A stretch of 64,000 nt of DNA from Ectobius pallidus (GCA_964059195.1 CAXKWD010000004.1:118640043-118704042); one strand, 5' to 3'; positions 11,619 through 23,539 are shown, counted from the stretch's first letter. A program made the numbers and translations. The notes: generated from the letters alone by a model not told the origin.

Positions 11619-12946
11619 AAATGCATTGAGGAATTAGAAATTGACGTTTATACTATATTCATGGGAGGTCTCTAGTATAAGCATCTATGAAAGGAGATTC
11701 ACTAAATTAATTCTATAGAATTTCTTTGTAATTTTTTCAATTTTTATCACCCTATCTGTCAGTAAATGTATATAAAGCAACGTTCTATGCAACGGTTCAG
11801 AAGTGTAAAAGAAATTGCAATCGTAGCTGTGGCTTGTTCATTGACAGAACGATTCCGCCTTCTATACCGAAAGTTGTGGTTCTTTAAAGTCTCACATTTT
11901 AGGGAAATACGTCCTTGCAATAATCGATTATGATCGCGTATTAAATTGCATGTCACTCCTTCTTAGGGATTTTCCAGAAGAAGAGAAAGTTAGATGAATC
12001 ATGTCATCCGCTAACGACAAACGGGAAAGATGACTTGAATTGCCAGATGGAGTTTGAAGAATTGTTGTGACTCATTTGCTAAATATTTAAAAACAAGTTG
12101 CCGACAATAGAGAAAACTGACAGTTAATGAACGATGTAATTGTCCCATGAAGTTCATGTAGCTGACGTTCAAAAAATAGAACTATATTGTCTTGATGTTT
12201 TTTTTTGGAAATACATTTATATTTTTATTCTACAATTATGCCTTAACGAACTTTATATTTAACATAAAACATAAAATTTTGTAGGAATGAACTTTCTTTT
12301 CAGTTTGTTTGTTGTATTTTGCAGGGGGAAAAAGAGAGATTTCGCATAACGATAATATGTTATTCATTTTATATACTAGGAATTTAACGTATTGAAAATA
12401 AAACAGATTTATGAATACACATTAAAATCTAATCACAAAAATTATAAAAAGAAAGATGATGGTTTTCCTGCAAGAAGACGCATAATATCTTGCCTACCTT
12501 TTGAACTAAGCGTAGCTCTAATGTTGTGTCCCGACATTGTATAATATCTTCATTAAACAAAACCCAAATATCATTACTAAATAATAACTTAACTTAAAAA
12601 GGAGAATATAACTTATTAAAAATTCATAAAAAAACTCCATTAACTTATCTAACAAAACGTAAAGAATAGAATGGCTTCTGCATAAATTTAAATAAATAAA
12701 TAAACATATATAATTTATTGTTAAATACTGCTCCGGAAATAACAGTAGATTATTCGGGAGTTGCCCCTTTTGCTGCATTTATGAATGCAACATTTTAAAT
12801 TATAAATATAAATAAAATTGTAAAACTTTAATTGTAATTGTAAAAATATATCTGTGTGTAGATCCAATATACATTCTATATTTTATAGCCTGTAATTTTT
12901 ATTTTCAAGGTAAAATTAACTAACATGATTCTTCTTATAAACATAC
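11619..12946. other. Unassigned AT-rich stretch
   Basis: Short frames only (65 and 86 codons, minus); no domains or element ends recognised. Confidence 0.4.
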
Positions 12947-13760
12947 TAGCTTAAAAGACCCGGCGTCGCCCGGGTTTTGTATTTTGTAATTGGAAATTAA
13001 CTTATGAAGGATTTTAAATTTTAAATTCTAGGTCCTTATATAGGCATTTATAATTTGAAATAGGAAGAACGACTTATTACACTCAAACTATTCCCTCAGA
13101 AAACGCTTGATATAGTTTTTTATGGCTCATAGAGGATCTAGAATGTTGCATCCCATCGCTTGTACAGTGCACAGCAAGCCTGGCAGAAAATAAGAAGAAA
13201 CAGAAATTCCTGTAACATAAAATTGCAATATCGAGGCGGGAAATTTCCCACCCTTATGTTACCATAAAGCATTATCACTTTCATACTTTTCTCTCCAAAA
13301 ACCTGCGATATAATATAATAATATACACATTACCATACCTCGTTTTGTTTTCTCTATGTCCAGGGTAGAGAAAGCTATGTGATTCCATTATTTTAGTGGA
13401 TTTCATTCTGTAATATTTTTTATAACATGAATTATTTTGATAACTTCTCTTATTTGTCAAAAGTGCATTTCAATTGTTTTTTCCAAGCCCACCTGATACC
13501 ATTTGGCAACAATATATTCTGTGATTTGGAATTGATAATTCTATGTAAAAAGGGATTAAGTATTTTCAAAAACATTTAATTTTTGGCATTTAGAATCAGA
13601 ATTTTTCAAAATCCTTTCTTAGTGAGCACCTACATTATGAAACGAAGGTACTGTCAAAATTCCAAGTCCCTACCTGTTATAGTTTAGGCTGTACGTTGAT
13701 TCCTGTCATTCAGTCAATCAGTCAGTCAGTCATTCATTCATTCAGTCAGTCAGGACAAAG
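12947..13760 (+). repeat. Dispersed element starting with a GC palindrome
   Basis: It opens ACTAGCTTAAAAGACCCGG and the palindromic CCCGGCGTCGCCCGGG, and closes in a TCAGTCAGTCAGTCAT/CATTCATTCA repeat preceded by AAGTCCCTACCTGTTATAG. This head-and-tail combination resembles a type of short interspersed repeat common in arthropods. No coding sequence or inverted ends were found, so the class is open. Confidence 0.45.
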
Positions 13761-14104
13761 CCTTAACTATCACGGCTAACAAAATCATAGCTTGTTTACA
13801 GTGGGAAAATCCAATTGCTTGCAGAAAGCAACCGAAATTACAATTTGTTAATAGATGGAATGAAGTTCCGTAATGCGTAACAGAAAGTCGACGCCTTTCT
13901 TGTGTATACACTTCAAGGAATCCCGAACAGATGACATGATTAAGTGAAAGTGTAATATCCGGCTGTAAACGAACTTCGAAGAATAGGTTCTGTACAGCAT
14001 TATGACATAGAAATGGCCTATATTATAATGATTAGGAGAAAAATTTCTCTGGCAACGGAACTCTAAGCCAACTTTTCAACATATAGGCCTACAGTCATCA
14101 CAAA

Positions 14105-14137
<33 letters not shown>

Positions 14138-14157
14138 GGTAGGTAGGTAGATAGATA
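14105..14157. repeat. Compound microsatellite
   Basis: (CA)n followed by (TA)n, (GGTA)n and (GATA)n. Confidence 0.95.
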
Positions 14158-14265
14158 AACTTTCAGCATATAGTGAGAACCCAGTCACAAAATCGCTATA
14201 AATGAGCGTGTCTCTTAGTATCTGTTGAATAGGCCTATATGACATAAACATCTTTCAGTGAGGTC

Positions 14266-14584
14266 CATGGGCGTAATTTCAGCCTTTTATCTGGGGTGGC
14301 AAGGTCTGCCGGAGGGTCTGGGGAGTATGGAATTTTTTTAAAATTTGGCGTTAAAATGATGTAGCCTAGTTTAAGCATTTTTAAAACTTTTTTACACACC
14401 ATACCAGCATAAATGTTAAGTTTAATAAAGAATCAAGATTGTGACACGTTTATAAACTGTAATTTTTCACTTGTTTGCAAATAACTGATATTTTTACTGC
14501 CGATTTTTGGGGTGGCAAAAAGAGGGGTTTGGGAATTCTGGGGTGGCAACTGCCACTCCTTGCCACCCCGTAATTACGCCACTG
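14266..14584. mobile_element. hAT-type MITE with perfect target duplication
   Basis: Both flanks carry GTGAGGTC (14258-14265 and 14585-14592), a perfect 8-bp duplication. The ends are CATGGGCGTAATTTC and, read inward from the right, CAGTGGCGTAATTACGGGG. Both subterminal regions carry GGGGTGGCAA repeats. At 319 bp it has no coding sequence. Confidence 0.85.
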
Positions 14585-14694
14585 GTGAGGTCAACCCCTT
14601 AATAAAATAATCTTCAGAGTTCAATGCATCCTTACTACTCAGTAGATGTGATAACATCTATAGCGAGGTCACTAAGGGTCTAGAGAACAAAATT

Positions 14695-14790
14695 TGGAGT
14701 TGGGCTTGGTACGACCTATGGAAGCTGAGTGATCTCGGTGTCGGCGATTTCAAGTCTCGCCAAGATAAAATTTTCCTCTACGAGTTACTC
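14695..14790 (+). repeat. tRNA-like SINE head fragment
   Basis: An A-box-like AAGCTGAGTGATCTCGGTG is followed by a B-box-like GATTTCAAGTCTCG. No clear body or tail was found. Confidence 0.35.
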
Positions 14791-14799
14791 TGTACTTTA

Positions 14800-15549
14800 A
14801 TTTATTAAAAATCTGAGTTGAAATACTTGATGGTGGTGAGTGTAGGCCTATTCTAGATTCGTTAGCGACATTGACGAAGTGGGAAAATCTTATTTCACGG
14901 ACAGAAACTTTGCAGACGAGCTCCCAGACTCATATGGAATACTCTCATAAATATGTATTCACCTCCCGAGATGAGATCTTGGCGAAAGTGTAACTTATTC
15001 CATAACTCCTTCGCCCTTGCTGCTTCTCCTCTTTATGTTATGGAGTATGAAAGCAGCAGTATAATACAGAAAACTCCCCAGAGAAATTCTGCAAACACAA
15101 AAAGCCCGCTGACATGGTTGATGCATTTTACAAAGCACAAATGTAAATACCCGACCAGCTGTCAATGCAAAATGTACTAAAGTATTAATTTTTCCAGTCT
15201 GGAAACCCGCCATACTACAGTAAACATAACAATCTGATGTGAAACACATAACTCCCTCTGCCCAAATAAAAGTTTTGCATCTTAATAGTATTTTATTGGT
15301 TGTAAAAAAATGAAGCTACTATTCTTACCACACCACCTCCCTTCCCTGAAGGATACACAACCCAAATGAAATCTGGTTAATACTCTCACGCAACTTTCTT
15401 TTACTAAGCACGGGCAATTCACCTTACTCACTTCACATTCTAATATAGAATAGGTGGTCCTATTCCAAAGAGCCCATATTCAATTGTTTCAGCTGATGCA
15501 AAGCTTTATTGTTCACCAGGCAAGTTTGAGTTTCTCCAAAAAGTGGTGG
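14800..15549. other. Unassigned
   Basis: No element ends or domains recognised; 75-84-codon frames on both strands look incidental. Confidence 0.4.
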
Positions 15550-15557
15550 CTTATAAC

Positions 15558-16547
15558 CAGGGCTAGGATTTATATGTAATTACATATTTCTTAATTTCAC
15601 ATATAGACACATTTTTTTCACTTATCCCCATCAATTATGTTGTCCTCTATTCAAATTAAACAAATTTATTTTACATATTTTTTCATATTTCTGACAATAG
15701 TACATATTTATATGTAAAATAAATATTTGTCCATATTTAGTGGTTTTAATGCAATATTCGTACATATTTCATTCTTAAGAGTAAAACTATATAAAATTGT
15801 CGTTTTCAGTGACAGGAAATATGGCAGCACAGGATAAGTTTACAGTTATGAACAGAAATTAATGTGTGAAAAATTATTTGTGTTACATTGAATCAAATTT
15901 TGGTAATATAACAAAAATAATTCAGAAACTACAAAATAATAATCTGACATTACCTGGAAATATTGACATTGTGAAAAACATGATTCATGAACTCAAATGT
16001 ATACGTGGACATTTAGCCGATCTTATCAAATGTAAAGTGGACAATGTGCTTTCAAGAAATCCAGGCTTTGAAGAAATGTGTAAAATAAGTGCAATCTTAA
16101 GTAGCTCGTCAAATGTAAAACTAGAATCAGTGAATTTTAAACATGCGCCAATCACTTCATGTGCAGTAGAGCGAAGCTTCAGCCAATACAAATCACTTTT
16201 GAAAATTTAAAACAACAATTTGTGGCATACTGTTATGGTAGCAGAAATAATCAATGAATGAATACAAATAAAGTAAGTGATTTGAAAAAAAAAAATGAAT
16301 AATTTAATTTATGAATCCAGTATTTGTAATGCATTTTTATAGGTTCTAAAAGTAACAAAATTGAGTCTTTAGTGGTTAAATTTGTTTTGATGTCCATATT
16401 TTACAAAATATATTTGCATATATATATGTACTGTATGTAAGTATTTTGACATTTTTAGTACATATATATGTACATATTTTGACATTTTTAAGTACATATA
16501 TATGTACATATTTTGATATTTTTTAGTACATATAAATCCTAGCCCTG
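15558..16547 (+). mobile_element. hAT element with intact ends
   Basis: It is flanked by perfect CTTATAAC duplications (15550-15557 and 16548-16555). The terminal inverted repeats are 21 bp and begin CAGGGCTAGGATTTATATG. Subterminal repeats of TACATATATATGTACATATT are tandem near the right end (about 16420-16530), where hAT transposases usually bind. At 990 bp it holds only a C-terminal transposase remnant. Confidence 0.9.
15866..16210 (+). pseudogene. hAT transposase C-terminal remnant
   Basis: The 114-codon frame ends with APITSCAVERSFSQYKSLL, matching the conserved hAT dimerisation motif (S-x-x-x-E-R-x-F-S). The part before it (LPGNIDIVKNMIHELKCIRGHL) fits the helical region just ahead of that motif. 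The frame stops at 16210, soon after the motif. The N-terminal DNA-binding and catalytic regions are absent. It lies wholly inside the 15558-16547 element, in the same direction as the presumed parent transposase. Confidence 0.75.
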
Positions 16548-16689
16548 CTTATAACGACACTTAAGAGAATTTTTGAGAAAAAATGTTTCAAAAAATTGCT
16601 TACCTCTTAATATAAGCACCTTACTTAAACAAATTTAAACAAACTCGTTAAAGCCGTTATCAAGAAAGTACAGAAAAGCTAAATTTTCA

Positions 16690-16810
16690 TGTAAAGTGGC
16701 GTTAAAAGTGAGAGAAAGTCGTCACCAATCTTCGTGCCACATCCCCAGAAATTACCTAATCTAAATACAACATTTTGTTTTCGTACGATTTTTGTGTACA
16801 CATACACGCA
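16690..16810 (-). repeat. Dispersed repeat, also at 36.95-37.05 kb
   Basis: Read on the minus strand this matches 36945-37050: CGTACGAAAACAAAATGTT, TTCTGGGGATGTG, GCACGAA, CGACTTTCTCTC and GCCAC occur in the same order in both. The class is unknown. Confidence 0.5.
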
Positions 16811-17639
16811 GCTGTTTCTGAGTATTGTATTTATAGATTCAGGGATCTCAAAATTTATGAATTTATGTTAAAAACTGAATATCGAACACAATACTTCCCC
16901 GACCTACAGTATAACTCAGGATAAATATCTCTATCGGTGTCGTGTTTACGAACTGTCTTCAACAGAGATGTCATCGCACTGTGCAGTACCCTCTGCACGA
17001 GATATCAGTCACCTACAACCTGATGAGTTGTCATTGTGTCGTGCTGCGGACACTCTCATTAAGTGTTAGTATACGTAACTCATGGGATCAGTAGCTCCAC
17101 TTCAGGATTCAAAGGTAGGCAAATATTGCAAGTATTTCTAAAACACGGCACGCTACTGTGAATGACATTCTGTCACTGATGGTACTTACTTCTCCTTTCC
17201 TCCTTTTATCCCTGCGCGGACCTATAAGCGGATGTAAACATCGACAGAAGCGCTCTTTGCCCAGCGGAATTCGTAGATGCCCTGCTTTATACTGAATTTG
17301 AATTATTATGATATTCAGTGAAATAGCGGAGGTGAATGATCGGCTATAGTCCTATAACCTTTTCGGGTATAAAAGATATGTTCGTGCAGAATTTCAGCTC
17401 TATCGTTGGATGCTTTTGTGACAAATTGGCTATGACGGAGATCAAACATTAGATTTTCATATTTGTATTTGATGATAAATATTAATTCAGTAAAACTGTA
17501 ACACATATATTCCTTAAAGGAGAACAATGCTGATTATGATGATGATAATAATATTGATGATCTACTATTGTTGATGATAATAATAATAATAACAACAACA
17601 ATAGTATTGATGATTATAATGACTACAATTGTTGGTATA

Positions 17640-17825
17640 TGGTTATTTAACTACGAGGATGCACTGCAACTTGGGGCTGTGACTTTTGCCGGTGTACCGT
17701 AACTTTGTCCTGCAGGAGTTCTTTTACATGCTTTAAATCTACTGACATGTGCCTGTCACATTTATGCACACATAAATGCCATCGACCTGGACCGGGATCG
17801 AACCCGCAACCTTGGGGATTATAAT
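17640..17825 (-). repeat. tRNA-derived SINE, minus strand
   Basis: On the minus strand a B-box-like GGGTTCGATCCCGGTCCAGG is followed by GTCGATGGCATTTATGTGTG, GACAGGCACATGTCAGTAG and AAAAGAACTCCTGCAGGAC, a body layout I recognise from widespread insect SINEs. The A box and extreme 5' end are missing or lost in the flanking ATT-rich repeats. Confidence 0.65.
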
Positions 17826-18202
17826 TGTTATAATGATAATGAAAATGGTAACGATAAAATGATCATAATTATGATAAAAATAATAATGAAAATAATAATA
17901 AAATCAGGTAAACTCACATAACAAAGTACCAGATGTAGTTAATATGCCTTATTTCACATGCTTCTGATATACATGGCACAGACTTTATAGGCCTACTATT
18001 ACTATTACACGCCTATCTAAAACATAAATGTTTATTATTAATAGAGTACCCTATTTAAATATTATAATAATTCGTTTAGTAAGCAATTCATTAGTAGTAA
18101 TCTAAATAAATACCCTTCACAAACTATAAATCACAATTACTACCACCGTATGGGTTTAACAAAATGCTGACAAATATTTATCATTAACGTGTTTGTACTT
18201 AC

Positions 18203-18359
18203 CATGAGTTATCTGAAGGTATAACATTTTATCTGTGAATTGCAGATATTCATTTAAGCCGTCTGGTTCATTTTTAGGAAATTTAAACACTTGGACAGAC
18301 TCTCCGTTAGCATTATAGTACACCAGGAACACAATACTCATTAGGCATTTTCTAAATTT
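18203..18359 (-). CDS. Candidate internal exon, protein not recognised
   Basis: On the minus strand a 157-bp open stretch is bounded by an acceptor (TATTTATACAG before 18359) and a strong donor (ATG|GTAAGTAC at 18203/18202). The translation begins KFRKCLMSIVFLVYYNANG and contains VQVFKFPKNEPDGLNEYLQF and TDKMLYLQITH. The FKFPK block loosely recalls THAP-type zinc-finger domains, but the expected cysteines are not visible, so I do not assign a family. Ordered codon use and both splice signals favour a real exon of a host gene or of an older transposase; chance is possible. No partner exon was confirmed. Confidence 0.3.
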
Positions 18360-18552
18360 CTGTATAAATAGACAATTTTCTTTAAGCGTAATGTAATGCC
18401 AGCCTCATGCATTCGGCCTGTTATGAATGATTTGTATATGACGTCTTAACTAAACTGGGAGGCCGTGGTTATGGTTAGCAACGCGGCTTTGTTGTAGTAC
18501 GAGCACAATGATGATTCGGCATTTGAAAAACATGTGACCGTTAATTAGTCGT

Positions 18553-18690
18553 TACTCCGGTACCGGTCAACCGATCTGGTCCAAAACCATCGACGTTATA
18601 ATGCGTGTACCAAGTTTCAAGAAAATCCGATAAAGCGTTCTCGAGTTATCACGCTTACAGACACACGGACAGACGGAAAGACATTTCTCG
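18553..18690 (-). repeat. Single monomer of the 150-bp repeat family
   Basis: Read on the minus strand it carries GATAACTCGAGAACGC, TTTATCGGATTTTC, GAAACTTGGTACACGCAT and GACCGGTACCGGAGTAACG, in the same order as each unit of the array at 28605-29345. A tRNA-like phrase (TGGTTATGGTTAGCAACG) lies just before it at about 18467. Confidence 0.7.
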
Positions 18691-18730
18691 TCCACCTAAC
18701 AATCTCATAAAGTACCAATCTGGCACTTAT

Positions 18731-18761
<31 letters not shown>

Positions 18762-18762
<1 letters not shown>

Positions 18763-19004
18763 TGAAATGGATTGGTGAAGTAAAAAATGACTTAAAACTG
18801 GCAGAAATTACTCCGGAAGATATTTTGAAAGGAGATAGCTTTGGAATTAAGGGGCATAAGTGGGAAGTTGACCAAGAGGACAGACCGAAGAAAAAAACTG
18901 GAACAACATGGACAAACGAGAGGAAGGAAGTTCACAGCCAAAGGATGAAAGCAATATGGAGTCAAAGTAAAAAACACAGAAACGCCTCTAAGTACTTTGC
19001 GTAG
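18762..19004 (+). pseudogene. Non-LTR retrotransposon C-terminal fragment
   Basis: The 80-codon frame reads MKWIGEVKNDLKLAEITPED, then ILKGDSFGIKGHKWEV and TTWTNERKEVHSQRMKAIW before its stop. The W-x-x-x-x-K-x-D-L ... W-T-x-E-R-K-x-x-H-x-x-x-M-K arrangement resembles the far C-terminus of insect endonuclease-reverse-transcriptase LINE proteins. No RT core lies upstream; ATA/AAT repeats abut it. It is a fragment of a dead insertion. Confidence 0.55.
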
Positions 19005-19449
19005 TCCTACATGGGCTCATGCGAGAAAAATAAAATCAGGTAAACTGATGTAACAAAGTGCCAGATGGAGTTAATAGGCGAATATCTGAAAACTTATATT
19101 TAATATTCATAACTCCTTGAAGTCTTGTATTCTTTACAATGTATGCATTATTTACATTGTATTCATCGTAATCAATGACGATTACAATGAAGATATGCAG
19201 AAAAGATGTTATTTTTGCAATCGATATCCGAGTTAAGCTCCAAATCGATTAATTAAGCAGGGCTTAAGGAAAAACAAAAGTCTAAAGTTTGATAAGCATA
19301 TGTGAAGGAACACGTGGGTAGTGTTATTTGTCAATGCCCAGTGTATTGTAACTTCCAAAGCCATAACTTATATGAACACTGCAAACAATATTGTTGTCAT
19401 GAGAACTAAATTGAATTTGATGAATAATATTTTCACAAATTAGGCTCCT

Positions 19450-19595
19450 AATTGGGCGTTACTCTGGTACCGGCCAACCGATCTGGTCCAAAATCCCATG
19501 AACATTATAAGTGCGTACACCAAGTTTCATGAGAAGCTGATAAAGCGTATTTGAGTTATGGCGCGTACAGACAGACATACATTTTTCTTGTCCAC
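19450..19595 (-). repeat. Single monomer of the 150-bp repeat family
   Basis: The minus strand shows CATAACTCAAATACGC, TTTATCAGC, GAAACTTGGTGTACGCAC, ATGGGATTTTGGACCAGATC and GGTACCAGAGTAACGCCCAA, the unit order of the 28.6-29.3-kb array. It is followed by a run of ACAGACAGACAT. Confidence 0.7.
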
Positions 19596-19599
19596 CATA

Positions 19600-20319
19600 G
19601 AATCTTGCACTTAATAATGTCTCGTCCGTTTGGAATCAGAAGTTAGATAGTTGCTTTGGTCTTTGTGCTTTGTGTACGAATAGATAGGGTTGCAGGTTTC
19701 TAACAAAAAGGTTTCTAGATCGAATTCCCGCCTGTCTACAGTTTTTTCGCATAATTCTCTGCCCATTTCAAGGCGTTTCAAGATAGACTACACAGTCTAA
19801 CAGCCATTTTGGTGCTTTGGAAATTATACCTATCCTTGGGTATATTTGGGCCAATGAAGCCAAATATGCTATTAGTTTTGCATTATCAGATCTAGTTTCT
19901 GAAATATATTAGCATAATAATAATATCCCATTTTATGTTAGTTATAAAACAGAAAGCAGAACTATTCTTAGCTTCTAAAGAATGTGAAAAAAATAAAAAG
20001 CAACACACTAGGACGGTAAAACTACAATAACAATATAGCATGTAGTATTGAAAAAATCGATATTATCACGTTTTACTGGCTTGTTTATGAGCTGTCTCAT
20101 TTGAGGGTCATAAGATAACCCAACTTTTATTTTTTATGTACCTAGCACGGGAATTTTCGTTCTATGGCCTATATGCAAAGCACAGTAGAGTGTCTTCATA
20201 AGCTATATTATGAAACAAGATTTTGTTTTGCTAGACTAAGAGTTCACGAATAACAGTTTTCCCCCGGCAACCATTTTCTCTCTCTCAGGTCATTCTCTTC
20301 TCAACCAGTAGTTCTTATG
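19600..20319. other. Unassigned
   Basis: A B-box-like TCTAGATCGAATTCCCGCC occurs near 19715 without a matching head. Nothing else was recognised. Confidence 0.35.
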
Positions 20320-20327
20320 TCCCAGAG

Positions 20328-21435
20328 CAGGGGAAGTCAACTACGGCTTGTGATGACGTTTGTGGAGCAAGTGCATGCGGATCCCTTGTGTGTGACGTCA
20401 GCAAGAGCGCACGGTAGTAGGAGTGTTTAGAGTATGCTAGAGCTAGCTCTAGCTCTGTGGGTAGAACAACTTCTGGTTGGAAATACGGAGCATTTTTCAA
20501 AGTTAATGCAAGTACGCGATCCTGATAGTGTTCTCTCTGCAGAACATGTGTTAGTTCTGCAAAAATTCTTCTTCAGTTCGAATCGAGGTTTCAGGATGTG
20601 GAAAACCTTTCTCCAATGTTTAAACTTTTTGCTACCCCATATTCAGTTAATGTCAAAGACGTTCCTTGCCGGTATCAGTTGGAACTGCTAAACTTACAAT
20701 CCGACGATCTGTTAAAGGACAAATACGAACGTAAAGTGGTCTTGGGTAACTTACAGAAATTTCTCTGAAACCAGATTCCCGAGACTTATGCACTTGCCGC
20801 ACGAATATTATGTAATTTTGGATCGACATATGTGGCCGACCAATTTTTTTCACTAATGAAATGTGCAAAGCTCAAATCAAGAAGTACATTGTCAAATCAC
20901 AACCTAAATGTAGTCTTCGATTAAATATTGCTCAAACATTACGTTCCAACATTGATATACTTGTTAAAGAAAAAAGATACAGGAAAGTCAGACAATTGTT
21001 ACTGTAATCTTGTATCATCTAAGGTGCAGACGAGCTTGTATGGTAATTAATGAAGTTCATTTTTTATTATTTTTATTGTAGATAATTATGTTAATTCAAA
21101 TGATAGTATTGTTTATTTTTGTCAAAGAACATAGATTTTGTGGAAAGGTAATTGTTCTCACAGAATAGTAAAATAGAATTATTTATAATATGTTAAACTA
21201 CTGTGCTGTAATTAACCGATAAACTATCAAGAAAATCGATTGATGTTTCATTAATTCGGAAACACGTATTACGTAAGTTCTAACCCCCTAAATTCCCGCT
21301 GCCCGCAATACGAATGCCCCTCTCTTCCCCCCTGTTCACTGATGCCCCCATTTCACATACTCCTCGCAGATATATAACGCGAGCAGTGAGAGCAGATAGC
21401 AGTGACGTCACAGAGCAACCTTCTGTCTTCCTCTG
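20328..21435 (+). mobile_element. hAT element, copy B
   Basis: It is flanked by a perfect 8-bp duplication TCCCAGAG (20320-20327 and 21436-21443). The ends CAGGGGAAG and, from the right, CAGAGGAAG differ by one base. It is homologous along its length to the inverted copy at 5037-6179, including the GTGACGTCA words near both ends and the CATACAAGCTCGTCTGCACC region outside the coding remnant. Confidence 0.88.
20460..21007 (+). pseudogene. hAT transposase C-terminal remnant, broken
   Basis: The same protein segment as at 5576-6031, spread over several frames. RDPDSVLSAEHVLVLQ is in one frame; the FATP..VNVKDVP and LELLNLQ regions lie in others, with a stop near 20700. The end KCAKLKSRSTLSNHN...RKVRQLLL is readable to TAA at 21005-21007. 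At least three frameshifts separate the pieces, so this copy is more decayed than copy A. Confidence 0.7.
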
Positions 21436-21443
21436 TCCCAGAG

Positions 21444-22455
21444 GCTCAAGAATGAAGGATACTTTGTTTAGCCATTAGCTAACGATGGAGAAAATGGACT
21501 GTGAAGTCCACTAAAAATATCCATCGATGTTCATAAAATTTTATTTGTGCTTTTGCTTTATTTGTATATTGCCATTGTACAAAACATTCTGAACTCCTCT
21601 TAGAACAGTAAATAAACAGGCACCAATGGTTTGGACAGTGTTTAAGAAAACCCATTCTTCTTAAAAAGGGCTCTAACTTCGTGACAGGCCAAAGATCGTT
21701 TTCCAGGAAAAAGAAGTGTAGCAAATCTTTTTCCCCTTATACTGTAGCATGTTAATTAGCAAAAGCAACTAGATTTATACCAGAAATACAAAGTTAGACA
21801 ATGAATTGTTTAAAAATAATTATCAGGATACAAGAATTGTACAAAGCGTTAGCGAACATTAGCCTAAAAGAGGATATAAGTTATTGGCACCCTTAGAAAA
21901 AGTGGATCTGATGGATAAAAACTGTTTACGTCTTTGGAATAAGCACACCAAGTATAGCCAAAATCCGTTAAAACATATGTGGCATCAAACAAACATTTAT
22001 TTTTTGTTGGGCTGTTTTCTTATTAGTCTAGACGAAATACTATTCCATAGTATTCTGTATGGGTATTCAAGCGTGGGTTCTCTCGTACCAGGAGGTGATA
22101 CAATAAGGCAACGAGGTTTCCTTTCATTATTTATTGTTCTTTTACGGATCATCACAACCGATTCTGACGACCACACACCACTACTCTTAAAGATCCACAG
22201 CTCGTAACGAAATACGTTAAATTTGTATCATCCCTGAAACCCCTGCAACTGACCTTACCGGCGCGCCATGCATATTTAGTAGGTGTAACTTCAAGAATTG
22301 GACGGCGATTCGGGGACATTCTGTAGATAGATGCTTGGAATAGAAATAATCATGCTTCAGGTCTAATTTTATTTACTGTTAGCTCACACTTAGCATTAAC
22401 CTAGGCAGGAGTATTATCACAATATACCTTGCTATTTTTCTGATACATTTCGATG
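21444..22455. other. Unassigned
   Basis: A 107-codon plus-strand frame (21884-22207) has no recognisable domain. No repeats recognised. Confidence 0.35.
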
Positions 22456-22499
22456 TCAGGAGGAGAGTATTTTCAAATCTATCATGTGCAGTCCGCTAC

Positions 22500-22704
22500 A
22501 AAAAAAAAAAATGAAAACATTGCTTGAATGTTTCTCATCTGCGGCATAGCAGGGGATCGCAATTTCACTCAGCGGGTAGCCCAGTCCGAGCTTTGAGGAT
22601 GGTACTACTGCAGATGACATATTAATTGACAAGTCAGCAGTGGTATTTGCTGCTCCATGCTCCCCTGTTTTAATAGATTCTAAAATTGCTGTTGCAAACA
22701 ATGC
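22500..22704 (-). CDS. Weak candidate exon, protein not recognised
   Basis: On the minus strand an acceptor-like CCATTTTACAG precedes position 22704, and the frame then reads ALFATAILESIKTGEHGAAN, TTADLSINMSSAVVPSSK and LGLGYPLSEIAIPCYAADEK. The amino-acid mix is more protein-like than most chance frames here. The downstream limit is unclear: after HSSN the frame enters a 12-base T run ending GTAG, which looks more like an acceptor than a donor. It could be an exon, a processed fragment, or chance. Confidence 0.22.
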
Positions 22705-23124
22705 CTGTAAAATGGAATGAAAAAACTTGTATCTGGGAACAGACAGACGCAGACAATATTCTCTTTAAGAGATAGAAATCTTGCATTTTCCATCCCTCTG
22801 TATTATTTTTCTATACAATTCAAAATGGTAGAAATATGCATTATCTTACACAATAATAGAAATATGTATTATATTACTGTACTTAGGATAGTAGCCTTGA
22901 AAAATAGAGTAAAAAAAATCGAATATATTCACAAGTCCCTGTTCACTGTCGGGATATTTGTTTATGACTTTCCAAAAATATAAAATCAATGAACAAAACG
23001 AAAGAATTGCGAAAGACAAATGTAGAAGTAAAAAAAAAAGATGCGATAGTTTCCGTGTTTCCATCTGATGGAAGGATAAGGCATGCTATCCGACCAGCCC
23101 CTCATCTACCTTCATCTTTCAACT

Positions 23125-23300
23125 TCATTGGCAGATAGTAGGATTAAGACATGTTGTCAGCATGTCCACTCTCATGGTCGTAATTGATGGTTTTCTTGAT
23201 CGGAATCGCTAGTTTTCCCCAATTGTTCCCATTAGGCTGAGTGTGCATAGTTTCAGACCTCTCTACTTCAGAAAAATCTGAAGAGATAGACCTCTGGGAC
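23125..23300 (-). repeat. Degenerate copy of the 54.7-kb SINE
   Basis: Minus-strand order matches the complete SINE at 54657-54974: a TTTTTCTGAAGTAGAGAGGTC-like segment, GCACACTCAGCC, an AAGAAAACCATC segment and CATGCTGACAACATGTC. It is heavily mutated, and the head is missing. Confidence 0.6.
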
Positions 23301-23539
23301 GGAATCCGGAACTTCTGATCCATAGTCAGCAAATGTATCTAGTGGACCATGAAGCCAGTAACAAGTTCCTCATTCGAACTTAATCATTTTGTTTAAGCTC
23401 CAGATCATGAATATCAAGTTGCCTAGATGAGATGGTATGTCGATATAGTATAATGATGACATTTATTAATACGCGATTATGTTTATGAAAAGAGCGTGAG
23501 TTTCATAATTTTCTTACGATTGTCTTAATTATAGGCAAG

